DNA of 64,000 bases, taken from the NCBI GenBank assembly GCA_003118195.1, contig BEXV01000084.1, positions 73,697 through 137,696 on the forward strand, written 5' to 3'. This stretch comes from Hemicentrotus pulcherrimus (Eukaryota > Echinodermata > Echinoidea > Camarodonta > Strongylocentrotidae). Shown here piece after piece: positions 26,901 to 40,000 of the stretch. The position numbers and the translations under genes are program-made. Every line of letters begins with the position of its first letter. Positions within the stretch are counted from its first letter, which is position 1. Under the pieces are notes generated by a model. The model was not told where the DNA came from. It made no database searches and was given only the letters and a program-made list of their open reading frames with translations.

Positions 26901-29900
26901 AGCATTTTTTTAGCTGCAACTCTGAGAAGAATGGAAAAGTCACACAGTTCATTATAATTAAAATACCACATCAAATTTACACACAAATCTTTTGTACGTG
27001 TTAACCACATTTTATCATATTTTTATCATCAAAAAGAAAATATATCATACAAGACAATTTCTGTCCTATCCAATTTTGGATCTTAGTGACAGAATTACAC
27101 ACTTCAAATAAGAATGACAGAGAAAGGAAAAATTAAAAGTCTTCGCTATAATAGAAATGAAGGTTAGTAATAATGCATATTCTGAAAATAAATGAAGGAA
27201 TTTCCTTAATTACTTGAAGAAACATCATATTAGTTAATGCCCTACAAGCTCCCAGCAGATGAGATATTGAGAAAGAGGACTGCATTCAAATGAGATGAGA
27301 AGGTCACCTTTAATGGTAATAATTCCTGTCATGGTCCATGAATGGAGAAGGGGTGCAACAAGGTTTACACAATAAAACACAAAAAGCAAAATAATATAAA
27401 TCTAGCAATACATTAGATTTGATCACAAATTTCATGCTGCAATGCTGAACATATGCATGCACAGCTATTATCCACCAATGGTATAAATATGATTGCAAAT
27501 TATATTGCTCTAATCTGAATTTAAACATTAGCATATACTTGATGAAATATACAATGTTAACATTTGACTAAAACACATCTAACATACAATCCTAAAATAG
27601 AAAAAACAACACATGTATTGTTTGAGGTTCTATTTCTTTACAGCCATTCCTTGTATATCAGTAAGTAATATCTATGAAAAATACTTAAAATGTAATACTT
27701 TAAGTCACACAGCACGGTTAGCATCCCCAAATTACCAGACAATTATTGAAATAATAAATAACATTCAACTTATAGCATACATGATTAATTTTCTTGTAAA
27801 CAAGACAAATAGGACTGCATCTCCTATATGCCTCCGCCCTAAAATCAGTACAGGAAAAGGATGATATAATTCATGACAAATCACAATGACAAAAAAACCT
27901 ATAATCAAATGTCAACCGGCAACTATGATCTTGACCTGATAACCCAAATGTAATTGAATCCATTATAGAACGTGTTATGTTATTTAGTTGTGTTGTCTGG
28001 TACGGGAGGTGTAGAAAGAAAGACTTTAGCAAGCTCCAGAGAATCACCAAACAAGCAGGGAAAATCATGACCTAAATTCAAAATCTAAATGAAGCATGCA
28101 AATCTAAAATAATTCTAGAGGTAAGGCAAATTATGAAAAACAAAAACCATCCACTCTTTCCCAACTAAATACGCGTTCTGGTAAACACCTTCATTCAATG
28201 AATTATCGCACTGAACGTTTTCTAAATTCTTTCGTTCCTTTCTCGATCCGCAAATACAATCAAAATGCTACCTGAATTTTAAGTTCTTCTTTATTTCTGT
28301 AATTTCATTTTTGTAACCTTTACAGGCAATCCCGTTCACTCAAACAGTTTAAAATAATTCACTTATTTTGTTTTATAATAACATAAGAAAATTTCTGTAC
28401 AGCAATATTCTGAAGAATTTCTCTGTCAAGGTATATGATATATTGTACGTTTGTAAAATGTGAGCAAAACAAATTTCCAATATTGGACAATAAATTGAAA
28501 TTGAAATATGAAATCATCTTCTTATAGTCACTGTCACCACGTTTGAAAACAAATAGCTTTCTTGCTTAACTGTCCACAGGAGAAGAGGAGCTGACCAAAA
28601 ACAAACTCTCACAAAATAATATTTTTGTTTTATTTTTTAATAATTATCCGTTTTACAGAACATTCATGAAATATTGAACATCCTAAAATTCTACAAATAA
28701 ATTTTTCACAAATGTACCTTTTTCCATGTTTTTCCCAGTTTTTCAAGTTCTAGTTCAACGATTTCTGCCCCATTTTGTTGTGACAGGTCACATATTTTTC
28801 ATTACACTGATGTATTGAAAATATGATATGCACTGACAGTAACACAAAATACTTTACCCTTAGTTTAGTAGTCTGGACCTGCAGTGATTCCACTGTACCC
28901 ATGATGACATTCCCCCTGCTGAGGGCATATTCTGCCTTGCCAAGCGCTTGCTGGACAACGGTCAGTGTTTCTTGGTAGAGTGACCATTGCTCTAGGGCAG
29001 TAACCTGGTCAGCCTTCAGGTGCTTGACCAGATGTTGAAGGGCAGACTGGCGATTGACCAATGGCTGGAGAGTTTGCTTGATGGACTCCTGGTCTGAGGT
29101 AAGTGAATGGGCAGTGGCCTTGAGTTGATGAAGGTCACTGGATTTGCTCTTGATGTGCTCCTCAATTGCCTGTAATTTTAGTAAATGACATAACTATTTA
29201 CAATCAGGCATGATATTAACTTCCAGAAAAATAGGAAAACATTAACGAGGGATGCAGGGAAGCTGGCCAACTCAAACTCTGCTATGATACATTGGAAGCA
29301 TTATCTTCATTTTCATCATCACCATCACAATGATCATCATCCTCATCACCATCACCATTAACATTATCATTACCATTATCATTATTATCACCATCAACAT
29401 TATCATCATGATCACTGTCATCATTTTCATCATCGTCATTATCAACATTATTAATGTTACTACTACTTCTACTACTATCACTAGGGCGCTGACGACCACT
29501 AAGACAGGTAAACAGGTTCAAGTATGTATACTGACCTGACAGATACGGAGTGCTTCTTTGACGCTAGCCTCTCGACCAATAGGCCCATCAAAGAGTTTGA
29601 CCTTATCCTCCTGTTCCTTCAGAGTATTATTGGTATCAGAGACCAGTTTACTGAAGGACTTCCAGCGCTGAAGGAGGAGTTCCAGAACTTTTGTCTCTTC
29701 TCCAACTCTCCCATTTAACGCCTGTAACATCAATACACATTTTTTTAGTATGGTCTTAGATTAAATGGAATGATCCTCTACACAGGTGTTTTGTACACTT
29801 TTTTGTTCATTCATATATATCAGTATTAATTTGTTTACTCTGGATTGCCAGTTAGAAGACTTATACTTTGATTATATCTTGTTTATGAGTTGCATCTCCC

Positions 29901-32900
29901 TTCAACTTTTTTCATTAATGATATGAGTTGCTCCTGCATATACAGAGTATTTCAGATATACAGCAATCAATCAAACATTCAAAATCAACTTGAAAGAGAC
30001 ATGGCATTAAAGTCGGAAGATCAATCTATTTCTCTAAGAGGATTCAATCAATTGTAAAAGTGAAATCCATATTTGGTGACGGAGAAAATTTGTTATCCCA
30101 AACTGTGCAAACTTCCCTACGAGAATAAAAACATATTATACAGCACATACTATAATAGTGTGATATGTGGCATTATTGAGGATGAGGTAAAGACAGGGAA
30201 AAAATATTTGAATAAGGAATTGATCACTATACCTGCCACCTCTGATTCATGGTGCCAAGCTTTTCAGCAAAGTCTGTCTTGTCTCCTCTCCGACTCTCAA
30301 TGTCTTGGCTCATTTGAAGAATGGACTGGTTGACAAACTCCACCGTTAGTAGATGACATGACAAGTCTACCTTATAACCCTGTGGAAGATACCAAATCAG
30401 GAGATTAACATCAACATTAACTTGGTTTAACTTAAAGTAGAAAATGATGGAAACAAAATAGTGAAATTTTGAGCAATATAAAAGACCAAACTGGTTAAAG
30501 CAGCTTTTTTTTCTTCTCTGCTACTGGTAGGCCTAAAAAAACAGAAAATTTGAATACATTCATAGATATTGATATTTATATAGCGCCTTTACATAAACAT
30601 GCTCAAAGAGCATTGTTTTTAAAACACAAGGTATGGATCAAAGTGAAAATTATATTTGCTGTATGTTCTACAAGATTTGCGGGAGTTAGAATCCATGACA
30701 TAAATGTAGGGGTCACATACCTTATATACTTGTAGGGTATCTTTCACATCACCACCGCTTATATATACTTTATGGTTGTATGAATCTAAAGCTGACTCCA
30801 GGCTATCCATCCATAGCATTAATTCATTCAATGCTTGTCTTGAGGGAAGCAGCTCCATCTAAAACAACAAAATGAAACAACACTTATAGATCAGGTCTGA
30901 AAGAAGTACTGTAAAACCACAAGCTTTTACTTATTTTGTGAGTGGTTCATATTCCCAAATTTTCTTGCCCCCAAATACTTGGATCTCAAGTAACATTACA
31001 CTGAAATTTAGAATTTTTTCAAAGTTTCCTGCTATGAATATAATTGTTATTTAGAATTCACAAAAGCCTTTGGATTTTACACAATTTCCTCACCTCAACC
31101 ATCTAGATTCAGCAATCAGCAATCAACGCAACTGGTCATCTCTATACATATCTTTCTTTAAACAACAAGATTTACCACATTGAAGGCATTGCAATCAATT
31201 GAAACAATTACTTATTATAATGAATTCACCTATTGAGATCTATGTTGTTGAAAAGCCAGAAACAGTTTACTTTTCAAGATAATTTGAAAATGATATACCG
31301 TAATTAATGGTGTATAAACCGACCCTTTTGCCGCCGAAAAAATGTCAAAGTTGGGGGTGCGGTTTATACACGTTGCACCCAAAAACAAAACAAAAAGTAA
31401 GTCAAAACCAGCACGAATTTGAACATATGGGACTACAAATGGTACAGGACATTTCCACACATTTTACCGACAATTTTATCTTGCATTGTTGACATAAAGA
31501 CGAAAATAATCTTCCACAAACAACATCTGCTGATAGATCTTGATCTAAGTTCGTGCCAAAACATTGCAAAAGTAAAAGAAGGGGCCGTTTAACGACCTGG
31601 CGCGATCGCATCCAGCACGCTAAGTCGCTATTTGAATCCATTTCAATGTATACATTGCAAAAAACTGCTGCTTTTTTTTTTTTGTTCTTTTTTTTTGTTC
31701 TTTTTTTTTTAAAAGGCCGAAAAAGAGGGGTGTGGTTAATACACGGAAGCGGTTAATACAACGTTAATTACGGTACCGTAAATCTCTGTGTATAAGACAC
31801 ACTTTTTTTATACACAGGTACAAACATTTATGCCCCTCCACCTGGCGCTACGCCTGGCAATGTCTCCCAGCTCAGTAATCGATGTGTTGACTAACCACTT
31901 GGAAACTAAAACAACACTAAAAATTTGTCTGTCATCTTGGTTTGAAAGTAATCTTTCTGATAGATCTCAATATGTAGTTTATAATAATAATTCCTCCAAT
32001 TTTACTTTTATTACACATGACACGGCGTACCACAAGGTTCTATCCTAGGTCCTCTACTTCTTTTTTAATTTACATTAATGATCTTACACATTCAACTGCA
32101 CCTTGCAGTTAAATTAAAGTCCTTCCTGCATGTTTTTTGTTAACACAGAAAAAAGAAAAAAATAATGTGTGTCTTATACACAGAGATTTACGGTAATAGA
32201 ATTGTAATGTACGTCTAAATAAAGCCCTTGGTAATGACAGGGCTGTAACATAAACACAAATTTAAGAGGAGCTTGTCTGATGAGATAAGTAAACTTGAGA
32301 TTGATGTATAGTCTTTAATGAGATGAGGTAGTCCAAAACCAACCTGAGATTGGTGTAAGTCTTCCTGGAGCTGAGGTAGTTCATTTTGAATGTCTGTCCA
32401 ATGAGACTCGATGCTTGATAGCTTCTCCCTGATAGGAGGGGTGTTCAGCTGCTTCAACTTCAACAAATGGTTGCCATGGGTACATGTTGATACCTTCTGT
32501 GGTGTGTGACTTTCTATGTCTTTTTGCAGTTTCTGGAAATTTGAAATAATGTACATGATTATATTTCACATAATACTACACAAGTAATATTCGTGTTGCA
32601 ATGTTATACTTGCTTCAGCTAAACAATTAATCATATTCGATCAACATAAACCATAATTATTCACTGTAATCTTTGCCATAAGCAAAATATCAAAATCCTT
32701 TAGATTTATATAAGAAATTCCTTGAACTCCCATACAGCACCAAATACATTATTATGTTGTATATTGACTTTGTAAATTCAATAATTTCAGCTTCCCAGCT
32801 GCATGTTCTTTTATTTCAATAAACCGAATCAATTTTAATTTCAATTACATACATACCTTTACATGTACTTTCCATCATTTTCCATACTTTATCTTATTTA

Positions 32901-35900
32901 TTTCTTATATTTACGGTTCTAGGACAATTACCCCCTGGGCAATCACCCCCCGGAACATTACCCCCCGGAAAAACTACCCCCCAAGGACAATTACCCCCCG
33001 GAAAATTAACAGCTGATCGTGTATTTGTCTTTATGGGCCCTCATCCATGTCATGATTCATAATTAAGGTTTTCTTCCTCTAATCTATTATTTATGTTGTC
33101 ATGCTGAAGTATTATGTTTTCGTGTACGTTAATTTTATTTTGAAATAAAAATTGCCTTCAAGTTATATGTACGGTGCCATGTCAAAAGACAATAAANATT
33201 ACTCCCTGGGACAACCCCCGAGAACAATCCCCCCCCCTCGAAACACAATTACCCCCGAAGACAATCACACCCAGGGAATTTGCAACACTGTGACGTATAA
33301 TGCGAGCTCCTCTAAATTTCTCAGTTATTTATGACGGAATAGATTCGTTTCGTATAGGGGTTGTGTATAAGCATATTTGCAATAATTATATTTAATTATA
33401 TTTTGGGTGAATGTACGAGAGAAAATTTGTCAAGGAAGAATACAGATTTTGTTAAAGTTTTATAGAACAAAGCAAATGGGCGGGGAGCTCTCAACACACG
33501 TCACGGAGTTGCATATTTGTGTTTGCACCTTCAACAGAATTTACATTTCTTAGAAATTTAACAATACATTGCGAGGAGATGAGTACGCGTTACAGCCAGT
33601 CTCCCCCAAAATGGCCCAACAAAGAAATTAGGATGTAAGATTTCAATATTCATGCATCCTCTGTAACATTTCTAATCAGCTGATCATATATTTGTCTTTG
33701 TATGTACAATTCCATGATCTATTCCAAAATTAAGGTTTTCTTCATGTTTATAAATGGAATGTAATATATTTATATGTATATATTGCTGTTGTCATGGTAA
33801 ACTAAAATATGTTTTCTTGTACTGTAATTTATTTTGGAATAAAAATTGCCTTCAAGTTAAATATATGGTATGTACAGTGCCATATTAAAAGAAAATAGGC
33901 CGCTCTCTGGTACATTCATTTCAATGATTCTGAAAATTCCAGAGTAGCGTTTTTCAACTGGGATGCAGCAAGAGAATGTTTAGTTACATAACAACATTTA
34001 GGAAAGCATTGATTTTGTGAAAAACAAATGTCAGAAACGGTAAGTGTATTTAATTTCATGAGAAATAAAATGTAACAAATAATAAAATGTCTTTCTTCCT
34101 CGCTCGCTGACAATATTTTGCCAATATATATCTTTTATTTCGAATTTACATTGTTAGCACACTCGTTACATTTATAAACATGATAAATCAACTTGAAGGC
34201 AACGAGAGGCCCGAATATCTTTTCTAGAGTGTTGATTATGTTTTACCATTTTGAAAATGTCGTCTTTTTTTTCTTGCTCGTTCACTAAATCAAGAAACAA
34301 ATGTGCCCATACGTGTGCACATAGCACTAGACGAGTGCCAGAGTGATGCAAAATAAATATTTTGTGAAGAATTTGGGCGAAACTTTTTATTTCTTAAAAG
34401 GGCACTGTGTCTAACAAAAAATTGAAATAACGCTGCTCAACAGAAATGTATTTTTATGCATTTTGAGACGCGTTGGACAATTCCCTGAAACTTACATCCT
34501 TCGTAGAAAACAGCAACCACACTGGTCTTGCTTACATTATAGTTCAAGGAAAATGTGTAGTAATGAGGAAGATCACGCGCAAGTATTTGAACAAATGTGG
34601 GTTCATGCACAGGATTTTATTGGCTCGTAGCCTTCTCAACATCTCTCAATGTGTCAGATCCTCTTTTGCTATTCAATCCTGATTGTCCTCGAGCAGGGGA
34701 TGTAGTTGTCCTCGGGGGTAGTTGTCCTCGGGGATAATTGTCCTAGGGGTCGTTGTGGTCAAGAGGGTAGTTTTCTGGGGGTAATTGTCCTCGGGGGTCG
34801 TTTTCCTCGGGGGTAGTTTTCCAGGGGGTAATTGTCCTTGGGGGGTAGTTTTCCGGGGGGTGATTGCCCAGGGGGAAATTGTCCTGATACGTATATTTAC
34901 TACTCTTTATCCAAATCTACTTATTTTTTCATATACATGTACATGAAGTACGTGCATTAACTAGCAGGATGGACATGCTATGCAGAAAAACATATCGATC
35001 ATCCTTGTTTCACACCTGCTGAGTCTATACAATGTTATATGAATGAGAGATTGAGTGTTATATTTACAGAGAGTTCCTACAATTGCTCTGAAATGGGCAT
35101 GTGAACATGAATTTTATTCTTCAATGTGGTCATGTCATTAATACAATGTCAAATGAATGGGAGATCGAGTGTTATACTTACAGAGAATTCTTCCAGTTGC
35201 TCCGAGATGGGTTTTTGAGTGTGATCCTTATCCTTTAATGTAGCCATGTGATCGGTAACATGTCTCAGCCATGGTATGAGCTCTATGGACTCCTGCTCAA
35301 ACATTCTCCATTCCTTTAAAAGAGCGGTCCAGGAGGATAAGTCATGCCTGACCCGCTGGTTGACTGATGACCACTGGTCACGGAGTGAAGCCAGTTGCTT
35401 CTCTAGTTGTGGTGATGTGAGGTTTCGAAGTAGAGCCTGGGCGCCGGAGTCTACCTGACATAGTGATGATTGTCTCCCCTCAAGGAGTCCCTTCATTGCC
35501 TGGTAAGAAGAATAACAATCACTTTGTGAGAAAAATAATGAAGAAAAGCACAAATCTGCCAGAGAGCAGTAAATTAAGATCTGGTGCTCTATTGTAGCAG
35601 AATTGAGGTTAGAACCTAGACCTAAACTGTAGAGGGCTATACTATATTGCGATGGTTCTTTCCAAGCATATGTCTGTGAAAGTGCATTTTGTACGGTGAT
35701 CAGTGTTATGCTACAGTAAAAAGTAACACTTTGTTTCTAGGCGATTTTTTTTCTTTCTGTCGCTTTCAAATTCAGTGTAAATATCACATAAAAATTATTT
35801 ATTTTTATCTTCTCTCAAGTATTTTATTTAATCTGATAGGAAGAATAAGTTAGTAATCCACATTGCAAAATAGATTTTTGTGAGAAACCCACTGAAGGAT

Positions 35901-36995
35901 TTATGAGAACAATGACTGGGTTCGAGAGAGACTGCTTGGCAGTGTGCTATCGAAGAAGAGCACAGTTACAGGACAATATTTTTTACACAGGTTGAGTTCA
36001 CATCCTTGATGGATTTCCTTGCAATGCATGTAGCTTTTCTCCGAGTACTCGTAAGCACATTTGAAATTATTCATGAATTTGTATGCTTCAGTGATATATG
36101 TGGTCGATGTCAAATAAGAATTTTGCTATTTTTGTTTTTGCTTCTAAAATGGAATGATATCTGAAGACCAGCGAACATATTTTATCAGCTTATTTGGGAC
36201 TCCTGTGACAGAAATAAAGGCTTGTTCAGATATGCCGTGGAAAACCGCTGCAACAAAAACCCTGATGCGCTTTTCTTTACATGTAAATGAATGGCAAGTG
36301 CAAAGGTCCTGTGTTCTAAGATACAGAAATGTGAGGCCTATTACACTTTGTGTCACCACATTGCAACAAAGCCTTTAATAGTGATGACCAAATATGTCAA
36401 TGGTAGATATCTAATGTGGGTATTGTTTGATATTTAACACCATGCACTTATCAATCCACTTCTGAACACCAGACACAAAATTTGTTTTTAAACTTCATAA
36501 TTTTAGAATATAGCTTTTAATTCTCTCATCCCCAGTCAAACCAACAACACCAACATCATACTGTCAACAGATCAAACAAGAAATTACAAAAAACACATGT
36601 AGTGATGGTTCTCAGTTGGTTTGATGGTGTGACTGGGATATAAAACTGTGTGTATGTTTTCTTGCAATATGGAACATTACCTGATATTTATGAATGGCTT
36701 TCTGTACATTGTCCTGCGTAGCATCATTGATCCCACTAGGTACCTGAGCCTCGACATGACCCAGCCAGCTACTCAGCTCCATTAAACTGGCCTGTAGATC
36801 ACGCCAATCACTGACCAATGCCTCTAAGGTCTGGCCTCGCTCTGTTGCCTGAGCCATGATGGCTTGGCTACGACGGTCAAGCTCTGACCGTTGGGCATGA
36901 AAGAGTTGCTGAGTGAATGGGTCAGCTTTCTGGGCAATGGATTCTATGAGGATGTGATGGGTGTCCAGGTCACTGAAGAACTCCTACATCAATGT

Positions 36996-37036
<41 letters not shown>

Positions 37037-40000
37037 GCAGTACTAGGAAAGGTACTCTTTCTACAACATTCGGTCATCTTGATAATGCTGAGTAAACTGA
37101 ATCTACATGTACGTCAATATCACATGTCTATCATTCTCCAATTAAAAAATCAAGGGATTTTAAAGGATCATATTCAATATCAAGGAGGCTAACAGTTATT
37201 TCAATGTTTTAGAGTTTTACTGAAAATGCATTCTATATCCCAAACAGATATCCCAACTATCTCTACTCATACAGATATCATATCTCATGCATAGTGAAGG
37301 AAATGGTTCATTCTATTAACTGTGTCCCATATTACCTGTACATCAACTCACTGCCCATGTATTCCATGTGTAAACAAAAATCTCTGAAAATCCCAATTGA
37401 CTCCATGGTCAAATTTCATGAAAACAACACAACAGTTAGGCCTATATAGTAGGCTTGCGGTTGCACCATGTGAGAGAGGGGAAAGGATTGGATTGTCCTG
37501 AAAAGGACTGTTGGTAGTATTAAAACAGACTGTTGGTTTACTTTCTTTAATAGCTTAAAGTTCTAAGGAGAACTAAAGCGCAGGTTGGAGAGGATGGGTG
37601 GTAACTAGGAGTGGCTCTACCGCCATCCTCTCCAACCGGCGCTTTAAGCTAAGAAAGATAACCCAACAGTTTTTTTCAAGACTACCAACAGTATTTTTCA
37701 GGACCACACACACTCAAGAAAGAAAGATTACAGAGAATCCTTTTCAGGACTCCCTAAACCTCCCCCTCTCTCACATGATGCAACCACAAGCCTATACTGT
37801 ATTATCTACATCACCATGCAAGCCGATACATATAAGTAGCATCTAACACAACAGTTATCGAAAATAATATCGCTAGTGATATTCGTTTGTCTCGCAATGT
37901 GGTCAATAAGGAATCTAAAAGAAACACAACGTTTCGTGCGCTATCTGCAACACTTCGTCAGGTGATAAACACTAATGTAAGCAAGGGTCTTTGATACTTT
38001 ACGGGAGGACCGGCCGAGTGTTCTATAATTGATAATTGGAACAAAAACGCACATTGCCTATTGGTCGACGCACACGGTGCTCAACCAATCAACTCGGACT
38101 GTCGGCTGAATGGAATCGACCGGTGATGGCCGGCAGGACGGCGAGTGTCATGGTGGCATATCGTTCGCATCCAAAATCCAGGGATATCGATCCCGTTGTC
38201 TCTGTTGAAATTATTAGGATTGAGACGGATATTGATAGCTTCTTTTACCCTCCGTGTACACCAATGCCGTTCCTGGGAAAGGCACTGAACCCCGTCCCAG
38301 TCTGGTTGATGCTGGTTATCCCAAGCATGTTCGGCTACGGCTGAGTTTTCAGTTCGGCGGAGTCTGATGTCCCTCTTATGCTCAGTGATTCTTTCTTCGG
38401 ACGGGCAGTTTCACAGATGTAGGATCTATCACATCCTTTACAAGGGATGTTGTACACAATGCCGTCCCGTCTATGTGAAGGAATTGGATCCTTGGGGCGT
38501 GTAAGTTGTTGACGTAGGGTGGTATCTGATCTGAAAACTGTTCAAATGCCATGGCTATCTAGGCGTAGCTTGAGTTGTTGGGAGACCCCATCAATGTACG
38601 GCAAGACTGTAAATGTCTTGTATACCTTCTGATCCCTGGGTACCGACGATCTATTCTTGGTATTGTGTATATCTGAAGTGTTGCAGATAGCGCACAAAAC
38701 GTCATGTTTCTTTTAGATTCCTTATTGACCACATTGCGAGACAAACGAATATCACTAGCGATATTATTTTTGATACTACATTTAGCATTACAACAGTTAT
38801 CGTTGAGTAAAATCAGTCCATAAGCTAGGAAATGTATGCAGATATCCAGTATGACATACCAGGGGGTGTTCAATAAGTTCATAGTCCCACTATGAAGGCC
38901 GGAGCAGGTATTATATGCATATTTAATCTTTCTGATCACAGGTAACATGATTTAAGTTCAGCAGCATCCAAACCTAGGAATAAGAGCAGCCGTTCAAATT
39001 GCGAGTATGAAGAGTACTTATGATATGATAATGATATTGAAACAATACCTTGTGCTTCTGGAGTTGATGATGAAGATCATCTACATCTGTGGCTGATATG
39101 GTTTTGTTTTGTAGCTTCTTCTCTGCTGTCTCAAGGAACTCCATGTAATCTTTCAGGATCTTGTGGTATTGTTCCTGGTTATCAATGTAGTTACAAAAGA
39201 CATGAATATTCATCCATAACTTTTTATATTTCGGATATAGCTGCTCTTGAATGGGACAAGTTACCTTGAAAAAAGTATTTGTGTACAGCTAGTATGTTTT
39301 TGTATATTGTCATTTTTTTCTCTCCAGTTTTTAATTTTCCTATGTGTAATGTTGATTTTTGTCACAGCAGTAGTTGTCTATGATTTCATTTGATTTCTTT
39401 ATATCTGTTTTATTTTATTTTGCACTTTTACAAATATATAACAAACAAAACATTGCAAATTTTACACATGACGAAGAATATATGTAGAATAAAGTAAGGG
39501 TGGCTGTAACGAATTAAAAAAAAACATCAAACAGGAGGGTTGACAAAGTAAGTAAAGCTTGATAGCATGACCACCCTCAATGGATACATAATATCACAAA
39601 TATGGAGGAAAAAATATTGATAAAAGGAACGAAAGAGAGAGAAAAAGAGAAGAAAAAAAGAGAGAGGTAGTGTACTTCAAGATTCACAGATTGAAATATG
39701 AAGATGAAAAAAGATGCACATTAAAATATTGGGTGGCCAACTTGGGATATATTATAGAATGAGAAGACTCGCTAGGTTTATGGAAAATTCGAATAAGAAT
39801 GTGAGATCAGCGAGCTGGTTTACAAAGACTGTAAATCTTGGCCTGCGAGTTGGAGCCTTGAAATGTTTGTATATAAAACAGTGTTTAGTCAGTATCCCAA
39901 TTTATATTTTGAGTGTCACCATGACTGAGGTCCACTTTCATTCTATTTTGTATGCATAAATTGTAATTTCACTTTGTAATGATAATACTGTAAGCACTCT

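Noticed and set aside
29272..29539. Asp/Asn-rich and Met/Ile-rich open frames
   Set aside because: Trinucleotide microsatellite read in several frames; it lies past the exon 13 donor.
36992..37192. CRISPR-like regular repeat near (ATCA)n
   Set aside because: Simple tetranucleotide array without spacers.
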